Positions 1 through 9,270 are shown, counted from the stretch's first letter. The stretch is DNA of 64,000 bases from GWE2-42-39 sp963668595 (GCA_963668595.1 OY764876.1:2728001-2792000), one strand, 5' to 3'. The notes: generated by a model not told the origin, from the letters alone. Numbers and translations: made by a program.

Positions 1-451
1 TTGTGCCTAACTGCTCGCGAATATAACTCAGGTAATTCAAAATCGACTGGTAACTACTCGCAGCAATGGAATAATTGAGCGATGAAATGCCCGGTGTTCC
101 AATCCATACTCGCGCCGCACTGTTTCTACTCACAATCTGATTAATCGTCTGCAACATAAACGGAGCCAGTTGCGTTTTGTAACCCGCCTCGGTTGCTCCG
201 TAATGAGCTGCTTCCTTAGGTATAATTATGAAATCAGTAATCGGCGAAGCAGCCAATGCATCCCAATCCGCAGCGGTAAAAATTTCAACCTGTCCGGCAA
301 AAATGCACATGCCTTTCAATGGAGGTAACTCTGCAATTGTTTCTTCGCCTTTTCCGGGCACAATCACTTCCGGATCATCAAATTCGGCATCACTACTGCA
401 TGCAGTAAAACCCCACATGCACAATATCATCAGTACAAAAAATTGTTTCAT
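1..451 (-). CDS. Lipoprotein of unknown function, truncated by window start
   Basis: The frame is open from an ATG at 451 to the window edge, giving about 150 residues without a stop. The N-terminus is a short hydrophobic segment ending in a lipobox-like FTAC with the lipidated cysteine at residue 18, so the protein is probably anchored in the periplasm or outer membrane. After an acidic linker the chain reads like a folded alpha/beta domain, including the stretch ARVWIGTPGISS, but I do not recognise the family. Its start lies only 9 bases after the stop of the nagA-like gene, so it is likely the last visible gene of the LacI-controlled operon. The C-terminus is outside the window. Confidence 0.7.
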   Translation of the reverse strand, partial: MKQFFVLMILCMWGFTACSSDAEFDDPEVIVPGKGEETIAELPPLKGMCIFAGQVEIFTAADWDALAASPITDFIIIPKEAAHYGATEAGYKTQLAPFMLQTINQIVSRNSAARVWIGTPGISSLNYSIAASSYQSILNYLSYIREQLGT

Positions 452-460
452 AATCATTCA

Positions 461-1648
461 CTAAATTTTGTTGTATATAACTTCCCCGTTCACCAAAGTT
501 GTCAGCACCTCAATGTTTGGGTCGAAAATCACGACATCGGCATCTTTGCCAATAGTCAGACTTCCTTTTTGCCGGTTCACTCCACTAATCCGGGCTGGAG
601 TAGAACTCATCATCTGCACTGCATGAAGTAAAGGCACTCCTGCCAGATGAATCATGTTTCGCACCAAGCGATTGGCGGTTGCCACACTTCCAGCAAAAGC
701 TGTCCGGTCGGGAAGTTTGGCCACCCCATCTTCAACCAGTACCGGCATGCCGTTTTTCAAACTACCCAATATACTTTCGCTTACTTCCTGTCCGGCAGCC
801 CGCATCGAATCGGTAACCAGCGCAATACGATTTGGCCCAAGTTGTTTGTAAATTAACTGCAACAAGCTTGCAGGCAAGTGCACCCCATCCGCAATAATTT
901 CTACCGTCAACTGGTCGTACAAAAAGGCACTTTCGATAATTCCGGCATAACGGAAAGCATTGCGGCGCATCACTCCCGACATGGCCGAGTACATGTGCGT
1001 CAAATGCGTAAAACCATTTTCAATCGCTTCAGCTACTTCATCAGAAGTCGCGTCGGAATGAGCAATTGACGGCAAAATACCTTTTTTGCTCAGCAGCCGG
1101 CCAAATTCCATTGCCCCTTCGAGCTCCGGCGCCGCACTCCAACGAATAATATCTGCCGACTGATTCAGCAAAAAGTCATATTCATCTCGTTGCGGATTCC
1201 GAATATAACGCGGGTCCTGCGCTCCTTTCTGGCTCATTGCAAAATAGGGTCCTTCCAGATGCAGCCCCAGAAACTGAGCACCTCCGTAGTTTTCATTTTT
1301 CACCTGCCGAAAAACCTCGAAAAGATCGAGCAAATCTTCTTTTTCAGCGGTCAGAGTGGTTGGCACCAATGCTGTTGTACCAAAGCGGGCATGGGTTCGC
1401 GCAGCTTCGCGAAAAGCGTCAGGCGTACCGTCCATAAAATCGTGCCCACCTCCGCCATGCGTGTGTAAATCGATAAATCCCGGCGAGACATAATTTTCCC
1501 CGGCATCAATTTCTTCTGCTCCGGGAAAATTCATTTCGCCTGTTCCCAGACCAACAATTTTTCCATCTTCGATTAACAAGCTTCCGTTGTCGATAATCCG
1601 GAAAGGAGTAATCAGTTTTCCATTGGTAATTTTTATCCGCTTCATCAT
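461..1648 (-). CDS. nagA: N-acetylglucosamine-6-phosphate deacetylase
   Basis: The product (395 aa, normal family length) removes acetate from GlcNAc-6-phosphate in the cytoplasm, giving glucosamine-6-phosphate. It is an amidohydrolase: HxH at residues 62-64 (DLHTHGG), metal-ligand Glu132 in GLHLEGPYF, His197 in IAHSD, His215/His218 in THLTHMYSAM, and the catalytic Asp280 in LVTDSMRAAG. Its position downstream of a FucP-type sugar transporter in a LacI-led operon suggests that the imported sugar is GlcNAc or an oligosaccharide containing it. No GlcNAc kinase or glucosamine-6-phosphate deaminase is visible here, so these would have to be encoded elsewhere. Family assignment is firm; the physiological substrate is inferred. 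Confidence 0.93.
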   Translation of the reverse strand: MMKRIKITNGKLITPFRIIDNGSLLIEDGKIVGLGTGEMNFPGAEEIDAGENYVSPGFIDLHTHGGGGHDFMDGTPDAFREAARTHARFGTTALVPTTLTAEKEDLLDLFEVFRQVKNENYGGAQFLGLHLEGPYFAMSQKGAQDPRYIRNPQRDEYDFLLNQSADIIRWSAAPELEGAMEFGRLLSKKGILPSIAHSDATSDEVAEAIENGFTHLTHMYSAMSGVMRRNAFRYAGIIESAFLYDQLTVEIIADGVHLPASLLQLIYKQLGPNRIALVTDSMRAAGQEVSESILGSLKNGMPVLVEDGVAKLPDRTAFAGSVATANRLVRNMIHLAGVPLLHAVQMMSSTPARISGVNRQKGSLTIGKDADVVIFDPNIEVLTTLVNGEVIYNKI

Positions 1649-1755
1649 GTTGTATTTTTATTTTTTTCTGAAGAAGAATCAAGTATTTACGATTAAATAA
1701 TTTACTATTTACAAACGATTCATCGTTTACAATCACAGAACAAAGTTCGAAATGA

Positions 1756-3102
1756 TTAGCTCACAGCAACACGAACAGGTTTCCATCGTTTGATCCGATA
1801 CCCGTATGCAGCGAAAAAAATCAGGTACAAATAGCAAGGAATTAAAATCATGTAAGCCGAATGTACCGAAAAGTGATCGGCCATCATTCCGTAGAGAACC
1901 GGAGTAACTGCATTTCCACAAAGTCCCATAATCATGATTGAAGAACCCAGTTTGGTAAAACGGCCAAGTCCTTTAATTGCCAGTGGCCATATATTTGCAA
2001 ATATCAACGAATTAGGCAATCCCATAGCAACCAAAAACCAAATCGAAATATCGGTTTGATGTCCGAATAAATTTACCTGACCGCTAAACGTCAGAACTGC
2101 TACAGAAAGAACCAATCCAGCCAACGTACAAACCAGCAAAGCATTACGCTGATTAATGAAACGAGGAATCGTAATTACCCCAATAAAATATCCGCACATG
2201 GTTGCTCCCAGTACATACGATGGAAATACTTTTGCTTCGAGCAAATCAAGCCCCATTGTTCGGGCATAACCAATAATTGTATCGATCGCAATAATTTGTG
2301 AACCGACATGAAAGAAGATTGCCAGCGCACCCAAAATCAGATACGGAAACTGAAAAATACTGGTCTTCCCACTCTCTCCTTCGGCAAGTTCTTCTTTGTT
2401 CGATTCTTCGGTATTCAACTCCGGGAGCGGAGAAAAACGAACCAACAACCCCACTGCAATCAGCATGCTCCCTAATACAGAATAAGGGAAAATCACCCTA
2501 CGAATCAATTCGTCCAGCAACTGGTTCTTTTCGGCAACCGCCAGCGTGCCGCTTTCAAGCGTGCGAAATAACTCGCTATCAGTAACTCTCAGTACCAACG
2601 CCGCAAAAATAAGCGGAGCCAAAATACCCGCAATTTTATTACAAATACCCATCATACTGATACGCTGTGCCGCCCGATCAATCGGACCAACAATGGTAAT
2701 ATACGGATTAGCTGCCGTTTGCAACAAAGCCAGTCCGGTACCAATCAGAAACAAGCCTGTAAGAAATACCGGATACGCACGGCTAAGTGCTGCCGGAACA
2801 AACAGGAATGCTCCCGTCGCCATGGCAAAAAAGCCCATCATCATCCCTTTTTTAAATCCTACTTTTTCAAGTAGAAATGAGGACGGCACCGACATAAAAA
2901 AGTAGGCCACATAAAAAGCAAAAGCAACCAGATATGATTGAAAGTGAGTTAATTCGCAGGCAATCTTAAAATATGGAATCAAAATGGCATTGACCCATGA
3001 AACAAAGCCGAAGATGAAAAACATCAGTCCGATAATACTGATTGAAATCAGCGTGGACCAGTCGGTCGAAGACTTTTTTATTGATTGATTCGTTTGTGTC
3101 AT
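1756..3102 (-). CDS. FucP/GluP-type sugar:H+ symporter (MFS)
   Basis: A 448-residue membrane protein with about twelve hydrophobic segments, an N-terminus of the form ISIIGLMFFIFGFVSWVNAI and the AANPYI motif typical of the FucP/GluP (fucose, glucose/galactose, GlcNAc) branch of the major facilitator superfamily. It would sit in the inner membrane and import a monosaccharide. The long hydrophilic insert near residues 225-245 is the usual central cytoplasmic loop. It lies 107 bases before nagA and 93 bases after a Gfo/Idh/MocA gene in the same orientation. With nagA next to it, a NagP-like GlcNAc permease is the best guess, but the substrate cannot be read from sequence. Confidence 0.88.
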   Translation of the reverse strand: MTQTNQSIKKSSTDWSTLISISIIGLMFFIFGFVSWVNAILIPYFKIACELTHFQSYLVAFAFYVAYFFMSVPSSFLLEKVGFKKGMMMGFFAMATGAFLFVPAALSRAYPVFLTGLFLIGTGLALLQTAANPYITIVGPIDRAAQRISMMGICNKIAGILAPLIFAALVLRVTDSELFRTLESGTLAVAEKNQLLDELIRRVIFPYSVLGSMLIAVGLLVRFSPLPELNTEESNKEELAEGESGKTSIFQFPYLILGALAIFFHVGSQIIAIDTIIGYARTMGLDLLEAKVFPSYVLGATMCGYFIGVITIPRFINQRNALLVCTLAGLVLSVAVLTFSGQVNLFGHQTDISIWFLVAMGLPNSLIFANIWPLAIKGLGRFTKLGSSIMIMGLCGNAVTPVLYGMMADHFSVHSAYMILIPCYLYLIFFAAYGYRIKRWKPVRVAVS

Positions 3103-3195
3103 AATTTGTCGTTTTTCAGAAAAGAATTAGAATTTGATTCCGATAAATATCTACTCCGATTTACTTTCCGGATATTTTATTTCCTTTCTTCCGGT

Positions 3196-4170
3196 TTAAA
3201 TTGACTGTACTTCCTCCCAATCTCCACTTTCAGCAGACTTTTCGAGTGCTTCGAGTACCGCAATTTCCTGCAAAATACTTTCGTGGCTACGTGGTTCATT
3301 GCCTGTACGGAACATGTTTACCACATCAGCATACATGCGTCCCGGATCGCTTTCCGGAACTCGCGATTTCAATTCGGTAATTCCCTTTTTTGTTTCCACA
3401 AAGGTTTCCCAACCGTACGATTGATTTTTGAAAATCAGGGTTGCATACAAACCGCTTTTGAAAACCAGCGCCGCACTTCCCTTTTTCCCATCGCGCGAAA
3501 TTTTCACGCGCACAATGTCTTCTCCAAACATAAACATCAGCGGTTGCAAAATATGTACTCCGTAAAAAAATACACCTCCGTATTCCGAGTCCAGATCAAC
3601 CGGGCCATAACGAACCACGTGATTGATTTCACCCATTTCGGCAAGTTGTTCTTTGATGTCGTAAGTAGCATCGCTTTGTGCAATCGAACTAAACGAAGTC
3701 ACCGGAGTACCCACTTCCCGGGCCATTGCCAAAAACTTTTTACCTTCCTCAACACGGTAGCAGAAAGGTTTGTCAACGAATGTCGGAATGCCCGCTTTTA
3801 CAAAAGGAGCAGCTGCTTCGAGATGGTATTTTGCATGACGATGATCGACGATCAACGCATCAATTTTGCCCATCATTTCAGCAGGATCTTTTACTATTGC
3901 TGGAATCTTTCCGGCTTCGGCTGCTTTGCGGGCAAACTCATCCGTTTCGCCCCACAGATGCGTCACTTCTACCCCCGGAAATTTTTTATCGATATTGAAC
4001 ATTTTGCCAAACCCGACAGTATGCGAATTTTCGGCACCGATAATCCCAATGCGGATCGTCTTCAGTTTTTCATCGGCTCCGCCTAAAACGGATGCAAGCG
4101 ATGAAAATCCAACTGTAGAAAGAGCTGCTCCGGCTCCCACTGTTTTTATAAATGATCTTCTTGTCTTCAT
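3196..4170 (-). CDS. Tat-exported Gfo/Idh/MocA-family oxidoreductase, short form
   Basis: A 324-residue NAD(P)-binding protein. The N-terminus carries a twin-arginine signal (RRSFIK at 4-9 followed by a hydrophobic, alanine-rich stretch), so it is probably folded with cofactor and exported to the periplasm. The Rossmann entry is IGIIGAENSH (41-50), and the family's EKP motif appears as DKP with Lys134. Members act on sugars or sugar derivatives as dehydrogenases or as NAD-dependent glycoside-cleaving enzymes (as in GH109). It is 10 bases downstream of a second member of the family, suggesting paired action on the same exported sugar. The exact reaction is unknown. Confidence 0.85.
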   Translation of the reverse strand: MKTRRSFIKTVGAGAALSTVGFSSLASVLGGADEKLKTIRIGIIGAENSHTVGFGKMFNIDKKFPGVEVTHLWGETDEFARKAAEAGKIPAIVKDPAEMMGKIDALIVDHRHAKYHLEAAAPFVKAGIPTFVDKPFCYRVEEGKKFLAMAREVGTPVTSFSSIAQSDATYDIKEQLAEMGEINHVVRYGPVDLDSEYGGVFFYGVHILQPLMFMFGEDIVRVKISRDGKKGSAALVFKSGLYATLIFKNQSYGWETFVETKKGITELKSRVPESDPGRMYADVVNMFRTGNEPRSHESILQEIAVLEALEKSAESGDWEEVQSI

Positions 4171-4180
4171 TTTTCCTGAA

Positions 4181-5524
4181 TTAAAGTTTCATTTCCCAGC
4201 CTTTTTCGTAGCTGCGTGACCACAGTTTTTGTGCGTCTTTATCTTTCAAAATACGTCCGGTTACCGGGTCAATATCCAGCGAATGACCAACCCGTTGCGC
4301 AATATTGCCCAACTGCATCAGCAAAGTACTTTTGTGTCCCGAGTTAATATCGGCATGCAACTGACTTCCGTTTTTAATGGCTTCGAAGAAGTTCTGCACA
4401 TGAATTCCGTCCAAATTTCCCGAAGGATTGGCCAGATTGCGCGCATCAATCTGCTGATCTGGTTTCACTTCTTTTACCACTTTATTATTCAAATCGAAAA
4501 TGGTATAACCATTGCCTCCATTCATCAACATACTACCGTTTTCGCCATAAAACATGGCACCCACAGCACTTCCTTCGATAAACCGGCCATTGCAACTTCT
4601 GCCTTCCCATGTCATCGAAAGTCCGTCAGCAAAATCGAGATTGATTACCTGTGTATCGGGAGTTTCCCAATCGTCCTGATAACGGAAACGGCCACCATTG
4701 GAGCTCACCCGCACCGGATAATCAACACCCATTCCCCAGCGCAACAGGTCAATCATGTGCGTTCCATTGTTCAGAGCCTCGCCTGTTCCCCAATGCCATA
4801 CCCAGTGCCAGTTATAATGCACCATGTTGTCTTTGTATTCGCGACGCGGCGCCGGTCCCTGCCATAAGTCCCAATCGAGCCATTCGGGCACAGCCACTTG
4901 CTTGCCTACGCCAATCGGGCCACGGTTATTGGTGTACCAGCCCTTTCCAAAATAAGTGCGACCAATCACTCCGTCTTTTAATTCCTGAATGCCCTGAACA
5001 ATGTTTGGGTACGAGCGGCGCTGGTTGCCCATCTGAATCACTTTTCCGTAACGGGGGGCTGCTTTTACCAGAATTTCACCTTCGTTGGGATTGTGGCTGC
5101 ATGGTTTTTCAACGTACACATGCTTGCCAGCCTGAATGGCCAGTAATGTTGCCGGAGCATGCCAGTGATCGGGCGTGGCAATAATCATCCCATCAATATC
5201 CGGACTTTCGAGCGACTTGCGGAAATCACGAAATCCGGTTGTTTCCACGTCCTGAATTCCTTTTAATGCTTTGCGGCAATTTTCGAGCGCACGACTATCC
5301 ACATCGCAAACATGCAACACCTCGCAATTGGTTTGCTGTGCAAAAGTTTGAGCCAGCGCACTTCCGCGCGAATTAACGCCCATTACCGACATGCGTATTT
5401 TCTCGTTTGCACCCATAATACGTTTGTAGCTCGAAGCACTAAATCCGGGTAAAATTCCACCGGCAACGATCATGGCTGATCCGGCCAGACTAGTGCGAAT
5501 AAAATTTCTTCTTGAATTTTCCAT
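4181..5524 (-). CDS. Tat-exported Gfo/Idh/MocA-family oxidoreductase, long form
   Basis: A 447-residue protein with a clear Tat signal (SRRNFIR at 4-10, hydrophobic region to about residue 30). The N-terminal Rossmann domain begins at VMGVNSRGSA, and the EKP motif is at 139-141 (Lys140). The large C-terminal domain is rich in Trp and His (NWHWVWHWGTGEALNNG), typical of the long periplasmic members found with SusCD loci. Some relatives are retaining NAD-dependent glycosidases (GH109), others are sugar dehydrogenases; sequence alone does not decide. It is 32 bases after the esterase gene and precedes the short Gfo/Idh/MocA gene, in the LacI-led operon. Confidence 0.87.
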   Translation of the reverse strand: MENSRRNFIRTSLAGSAMIVAGGILPGFSASSYKRIMGANEKIRMSVMGVNSRGSALAQTFAQQTNCEVLHVCDVDSRALENCRKALKGIQDVETTGFRDFRKSLESPDIDGMIIATPDHWHAPATLLAIQAGKHVYVEKPCSHNPNEGEILVKAAPRYGKVIQMGNQRRSYPNIVQGIQELKDGVIGRTYFGKGWYTNNRGPIGVGKQVAVPEWLDWDLWQGPAPRREYKDNMVHYNWHWVWHWGTGEALNNGTHMIDLLRWGMGVDYPVRVSSNGGRFRYQDDWETPDTQVINLDFADGLSMTWEGRSCNGRFIEGSAVGAMFYGENGSMLMNGGNGYTIFDLNNKVVKEVKPDQQIDARNLANPSGNLDGIHVQNFFEAIKNGSQLHADINSGHKSTLLMQLGNIAQRVGHSLDIDPVTGRILKDKDAQKLWSRSYEKGWEMKL

Positions 5525-5556
5525 ATTGAATAGGTTTTTATGTTTTATATTGAATT

Positions 5557-7911
5557 TTATTTTTTTGTTTGATTGAAACGGCCGAAAAACCCAGCCACCT
5601 GTTCATTCATTTCCCGCGTCATCCGGTTAATTTCTTCCGGAAACAGCCACTGCAACTTTTCCTGATCTTCGCCTTTTGCGTACATCTTTTTCAGTAAACC
5701 AAAGCTCTGTTGAATTGCGGCAGGATCGGCATACCTGTTCCACACAGGGCTGATTATCATTTGCGGACGGGGCGCAATGCATGCAATAATTTCAGGCCAG
5801 TCAACAGGAACCTGATCCGGAATATCGGCAAACCAACCCAGGCGTGGCAACAAAAGATGCTGCTGCGAGAAACTCAGCAGACTTTCGTACTGACTGTTAC
5901 TACTCCGCCAGGGTGAAAATGCAGCAACTGCAGCAACTGCGGCAATACGATTGTCAAGCGCCGAGGCGATTAGTCCAACGCTTCCCCCCAAGGTATTCCC
6001 CAACACAAAAATGCGTTGAGCATCAATGTCGGGCATGTTTTCCAAAGCATCGACACACGAGCGAACGTCGCTGACCATTTTTCCCATTTTCGACCACAGC
6101 GGATGACGTTGATAAAAATATTCTGCCTCTTCCATGCGCGTTCCGCAACCAAACAGGTCAATCGCCAATACAGCCATTCCACGATCAATCAGCGACTGAA
6201 ACAATTCAGTATTTCCACGGCCATTGCCCTCCTGATTGTACCCACAGGCAAAACCATGCGCCTGCGCATACTGATGCAAATAAATTACCGCCGACACTTT
6301 CCCGTCTCTTTTTTCAGGCAGGTAAAGTATGCCTGCCAAATGCCCACCCATTGCGGTATAGGGTCCCAGTTGAATTGTTTTTGCTCCCCGAACCTGTGGT
6401 CGTCCGGTAAAACCATCCATCCAGTCAACACGGGTCGTTGCAGTAACCTCTGCCGGTTTCACCCAAGCAGGTTCGTCGCCCAGCAGCCATTCTATATTTT
6501 TCAGGATTGAATCTTTTTGTTCTGAAAATTTCTCCGGACGGAGCAGCACCGAAACAATCTGTTTACATTTTTCCTGCTCCGGTTCATGCTCTCGTGCCCA
6601 ATCGGCATAAGAATAGCCGAAATAGAATTTATTTTTCCAGGGTATATTTTTATGTTGAAAATGAATATCCAGAAAATCGATGCATCGTTCCAGATCGCGG
6701 GCAGCCACCGCATGTTCTCCAAAACGAGGCAGAATGCCAATCTGATCACCTGCCTGCATAAAATCATACACCTTTTTCACCGATAATACACACTGCTCCG
6801 TTGCCCACGGATTCAGTTGCCGTTCCATTACCGAGTAGTGCAGCAACAAGATGCGCGGAGCAATCAGCGAAAGCAAAAGGTTCTGATCTACCGGTAAACG
6901 ATCTTCTTTTCCGAAGAAAAAGCGCAGGCGCGGATGAAACCAATGTGCTGCATTCGAGCAAATATCGTCGATGGTTTGGTTGCAGTACTGCGGATCACTG
7001 TATCGCCATGGCGTTACGCCACCCGTTCCGCAACTGCTGGAGATTACCGCAGCAAAACGTTCGTCGAAAGCGGCAGCCCACAACGACTGTTTGCCATTGC
7101 GAGAATGACCGGTGATGGCAATCTGCGCCGCATCCACCTCCGAACGCGTAAGCAGATAATCAACCACGCGTGAAGCTCCCCAGGCACGGCGCATCAAACA
7201 AGTAAAATCGTAGTCGGGATACAAATTCTGATAAGCCTGCGTATCATCCTTGCCGTCGGCGGCAGCATACACACATCCGATATACTCCCGACTGACAGCC
7301 AGTTCAGCCCAATTCCGATGCGTCCACTGAGTCATATAAACAGGCATTTTCTCTTTTCCCAGAGGAATCATCAGTTCCAAAGTCATTTTTGCCCGATGCT
7401 GTGGACCAAAACGAAGTTCAATCAGCTGAATTCGCGTTCCATTTTCAGCTTTGTCAGACAAAACACGGCTTTCCATATTTTGAGGCGATGGAGGTACTGT
7501 TCCCGACACCCAATGCTGAAACTCTTTTTTTATTTGAAGGCGTTTCTCGTCCCACTCTTCTTTTGTTACAATTTGGCTTACCTGCCCGTTTTTTTCCAGT
7601 TCGAGCGGTTCTGGCAGAAACGGAATTGATTTCATTTTCGAGAAATCGGGAGGCAATTCTCCGGTACGCTTTTGCCAATTGAGCCAGGTGCTGTCTTTCT
7701 CATTTAATCGCCGACTGATTGCATGACGGTGATCTTTTTCAATATTTATTTTCAGCGATTCGCGCAGATATTTTTCACGAACCGGTAATTTATCCTGAGC
7801 CACAACAAACAGCGATCCGGTGCAAAGAACAAGCAAACAGCAAACCCACCATCCAAACCCAAGAGATTTTTCAGGCGCACAGTTCGTGTATTGCAAGTTC
7901 ATTTTTTTCAT
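5557..7911 (-). CDS. Two-domain alpha/beta hydrolase; CE15-like esterase plus degenerate second domain
   Basis: A 784-residue exported protein with an N-terminal hydrophobic segment (about 21-38). Domain 1 (about 95-430) resembles glucuronoyl esterases (CE15) and related carbohydrate esterases: nucleophile elbow GHSRNGK with Ser270, and a likely catalytic His400 in RFGEHAV. Domain 2 (about 505-780) has an AXE1/dienelactone-hydrolase-like fold, but its elbow reads GNTLGG with Thr640 where Ser is expected, and no histidine occurs after residue 700, so it is probably inactive. Such enzymes remove ester-linked groups from polysaccharides. The start is 2 bases from the lacI stop, so the two genes are co-transcribed. 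CE15 assignment is tentative. Confidence 0.8.
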   Translation of the reverse strand: MKKMNLQYTNCAPEKSLGFGWWVCCLLVLCTGSLFVVAQDKLPVREKYLRESLKINIEKDHRHAISRRLNEKDSTWLNWQKRTGELPPDFSKMKSIPFLPEPLELEKNGQVSQIVTKEEWDEKRLQIKKEFQHWVSGTVPPSPQNMESRVLSDKAENGTRIQLIELRFGPQHRAKMTLELMIPLGKEKMPVYMTQWTHRNWAELAVSREYIGCVYAAADGKDDTQAYQNLYPDYDFTCLMRRAWGASRVVDYLLTRSEVDAAQIAITGHSRNGKQSLWAAAFDERFAAVISSSCGTGGVTPWRYSDPQYCNQTIDDICSNAAHWFHPRLRFFFGKEDRLPVDQNLLLSLIAPRILLLHYSVMERQLNPWATEQCVLSVKKVYDFMQAGDQIGILPRFGEHAVAARDLERCIDFLDIHFQHKNIPWKNKFYFGYSYADWAREHEPEQEKCKQIVSVLLRPEKFSEQKDSILKNIEWLLGDEPAWVKPAEVTATTRVDWMDGFTGRPQVRGAKTIQLGPYTAMGGHLAGILYLPEKRDGKVSAVIYLHQYAQAHGFACGYNQEGNGRGNTELFQSLIDRGMAVLAIDLFGCGTRMEEAEYFYQRHPLWSKMGKMVSDVRSCVDALENMPDIDAQRIFVLGNTLGGSVGLIASALDNRIAAVAAVAAFSPWRSSNSQYESLLSFSQQHLLLPRLGWFADIPDQVPVDWPEIIACIAPRPQMIISPVWNRYADPAAIQQSFGLLKKMYAKGEDQEKLQWLFPEEINRMTREMNEQVAGFFGRFNQTKK

Positions 7912-7913
7912 TC

Positions 7914-8978
7914 TTACTGAAAATTGAGATAAAATTCGAGGTTTTCGGGAAGAATAATATCCAGCGGAACATACTGAAGTTTTCGGGCTTCATTCTTGTA
8001 CATCAGCAAATCGAACATGGTTTTCACAGCACGACTTCCTTGCTGAATAGGACTTTGCGAAATGATGCAATCGATACTTCCGGCCTGCAAACAACGAATA
8101 TTCTCATTCACTAAATCAAAGCCCAGCAGACGAATATCCAGCTCATGCTGCCGGTGAAAATCAGCGACCAAATGGGCCTTCGATGTGGTGACAAATACCC
8201 CTTTTATTCCTGGATTGGCAATGTAATATTTGGTTAGTTCCTGATTGACAAAGCTCTGATCGACTGAATTAATTACCAAGGTATCAACAGGATGTTTATC
8301 GGTCAGGCCATTCTGCTCCAGATAAGTCCGAAAGCCCTTTTCGATTCGGGTTACAGTTGACGAGTTATCCATTCCTTTTACAATATGTACAATCAGAACC
8401 CGTCCTTCCGGTTTAATCAACGAACAAAGCAAACGCCCGCTCAACAAGCCGCTTCGTTCGATATCCGGGCCAACATAACTAACATTGTTTAGCCCGTCAA
8501 TATTGGCATCAATAAACAAATAAGGAATTCCGGCCTCATCCAGTTTAGCAATAAAATTCAGGCTTTCGTTCGCGAACAAGGGAGCAAGAATAACTCCATC
8601 CGGTTGCTGCTCCAAAATTAGGTTTGCCTGTTCTGTAAAACTTGCTTCATCAAAAAGGCTGTAATAATATTGTTCCAGAAAAAAGCCAAAATCGCGTAAT
8701 TCATCGGCGGCTTGCACAGCCCCACGATTCGGAAGATTCCAATATTCATCTTCCGACTGAGTTTGTGGGAAAAGACTGCAAACGACGAAATGCTTTTTCA
8801 TTGCTAATGCACGGGCAAGCTGATTTGGATTGAAATTCAGTTCGCGAATAGCATCTTCAATTTTTTTCTTTTTGTCTTCAGATACCTTCCCACGCTTGTG
8901 AATCACCCGATCAACTGTTCCTACCGAGACCTGTGCACGGTGAGCTATATCCAGAATTGTAATTCGTTTATTGTTCAT
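7914..8978 (-). CDS. LacI-family transcriptional regulator
   Basis: A 354-residue regulator. Residues 5-25 form the LacI helix-turn-helix (ITILDIAHRAQVSVGTVDRV), followed by the hinge region (NPNQLARAL) and a periplasmic-binding-protein-like effector domain (about 65-350). It likely controls its own operon: esterase, two oxidoreductases, transporter and nagA follow with short gaps. A good TAnnTTTG promoter (9014-9043) with a palindrome just upstream of it (9051-9066) and a second palindrome (9164-9179) lies before the gene. The effector is presumably a sugar released by the neighbouring enzymes; which one is not visible. Confidence 0.92.
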   Translation of the reverse strand: MNNKRITILDIAHRAQVSVGTVDRVIHKRGKVSEDKKKKIEDAIRELNFNPNQLARALAMKKHFVVCSLFPQTQSEDEYWNLPNRGAVQAADELRDFGFFLEQYYYSLFDEASFTEQANLILEQQPDGVILAPLFANESLNFIAKLDEAGIPYLFIDANIDGLNNVSYVGPDIERSGLLSGRLLCSLIKPEGRVLIVHIVKGMDNSSTVTRIEKGFRTYLEQNGLTDKHPVDTLVINSVDQSFVNQELTKYYIANPGIKGVFVTTSKAHLVADFHRQHELDIRLLGFDLVNENIRCLQAGSIDCIISQSPIQQGSRAVKTMFDLLMYKNEARKLQYVPLDIILPENLEFYLNFQ

Positions 8979-9013
8979 ATTTTACTACTTGTCATTTTTT
9001 AATCTATCAACAA

Positions 9014-9043
9014 CAAATATAAATAAATGAATATCAGCAACAA
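9014..9043 (-). promoter_or_regulatory. Bacteroidota-type promoter of the lacI operon
   Basis: Read on the minus strand, TATATTTG (9014-9021) matches the -7 consensus TAnnTTTG, and TTG (9041-9043) matches the -33 element with a 19-base spacer. Transcription would start near 9008-9010, leaving a leader of about 30 bases before the lacI ATG at 8978. The operator candidate at 9051-9066 abuts its upstream side. Confidence 0.7.
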
Positions 9044-9050
9044 ATTAAAA

Positions 9051-9066
9051 TGTGTACGCGCACACA
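9051..9066. promoter_or_regulatory. Candidate LacI-family operator, proximal
   Basis: TGTGTACGCGCACACA is a 16-base near-perfect palindrome with one asymmetric pair, in otherwise very AT-rich sequence. It lies immediately upstream of the -33 element of the lacI promoter. A second copy with a 2-base shorter centre is at 9164-9179. Alternating pyrimidine/purine halves around a central CpG are typical of LacI-family sites. Confidence 0.65.
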
Positions 9067-9163
9067 ATAAAATAATCAAAATAAAAAAGCAAATACATAA
9101 ATAACTCACAATAAACACATTGAAAAATAAACAACAGAAAAATAGTGTTTAAAAACATTATTT

Positions 9164-9179
9164 ATGTGTACGCACACAT
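9164..9179. promoter_or_regulatory. Candidate LacI-family operator, distal
   Basis: ATGTGTACGCACACAT repeats the half-sites of the proximal palindrome but with a CG instead of CGCG centre. Site centres are 113 bases apart, about 10.8 helical turns, compatible with looping by a tetrameric or bridging regulator. It carries the same A/G asymmetry in the left half as the proximal site, which suggests common origin rather than chance. Confidence 0.6.
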
Positions 9180-9221
9180 CTTTTTTGATATAACAAAAAA
9201 GTTTACAAAATTTCACCAAAA

Positions 9222-9267
9222 GATTGGTCGGGGAAATCGCTAATAAATGAATCTCCCCGAATCAATC
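9222..9267 (-). terminator. Hairpin closing the GH10/DUF4855 locus
   Basis: Immediately after the DUF4855 stop, the arms at 9222-9237 and 9251-9266 pair through GATTG, CGGGGA and AT with small internal mismatches. On the minus strand it is followed by a short T-rich stretch. It separates the SusCD locus from the lacI promoter region. Confidence 0.55.
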
Positions 9268-9270
9268 TTG

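Noticed and set aside
3283..4086. Long plus-strand open frame (267 codons) and a similar one at 4229-4867
   Set aside because: They are antisense to clear Gfo/Idh/MocA genes, are rich in Cys, His and Phe, and show no domain.
4181..5524. Firm call as GH109 alpha-N-acetylgalactosaminidase
   Set aside because: The Gfo/Idh/MocA fold is clear, but I cannot verify the GH109-specific catalytic residues from sequence alone, so a general family call is safer.
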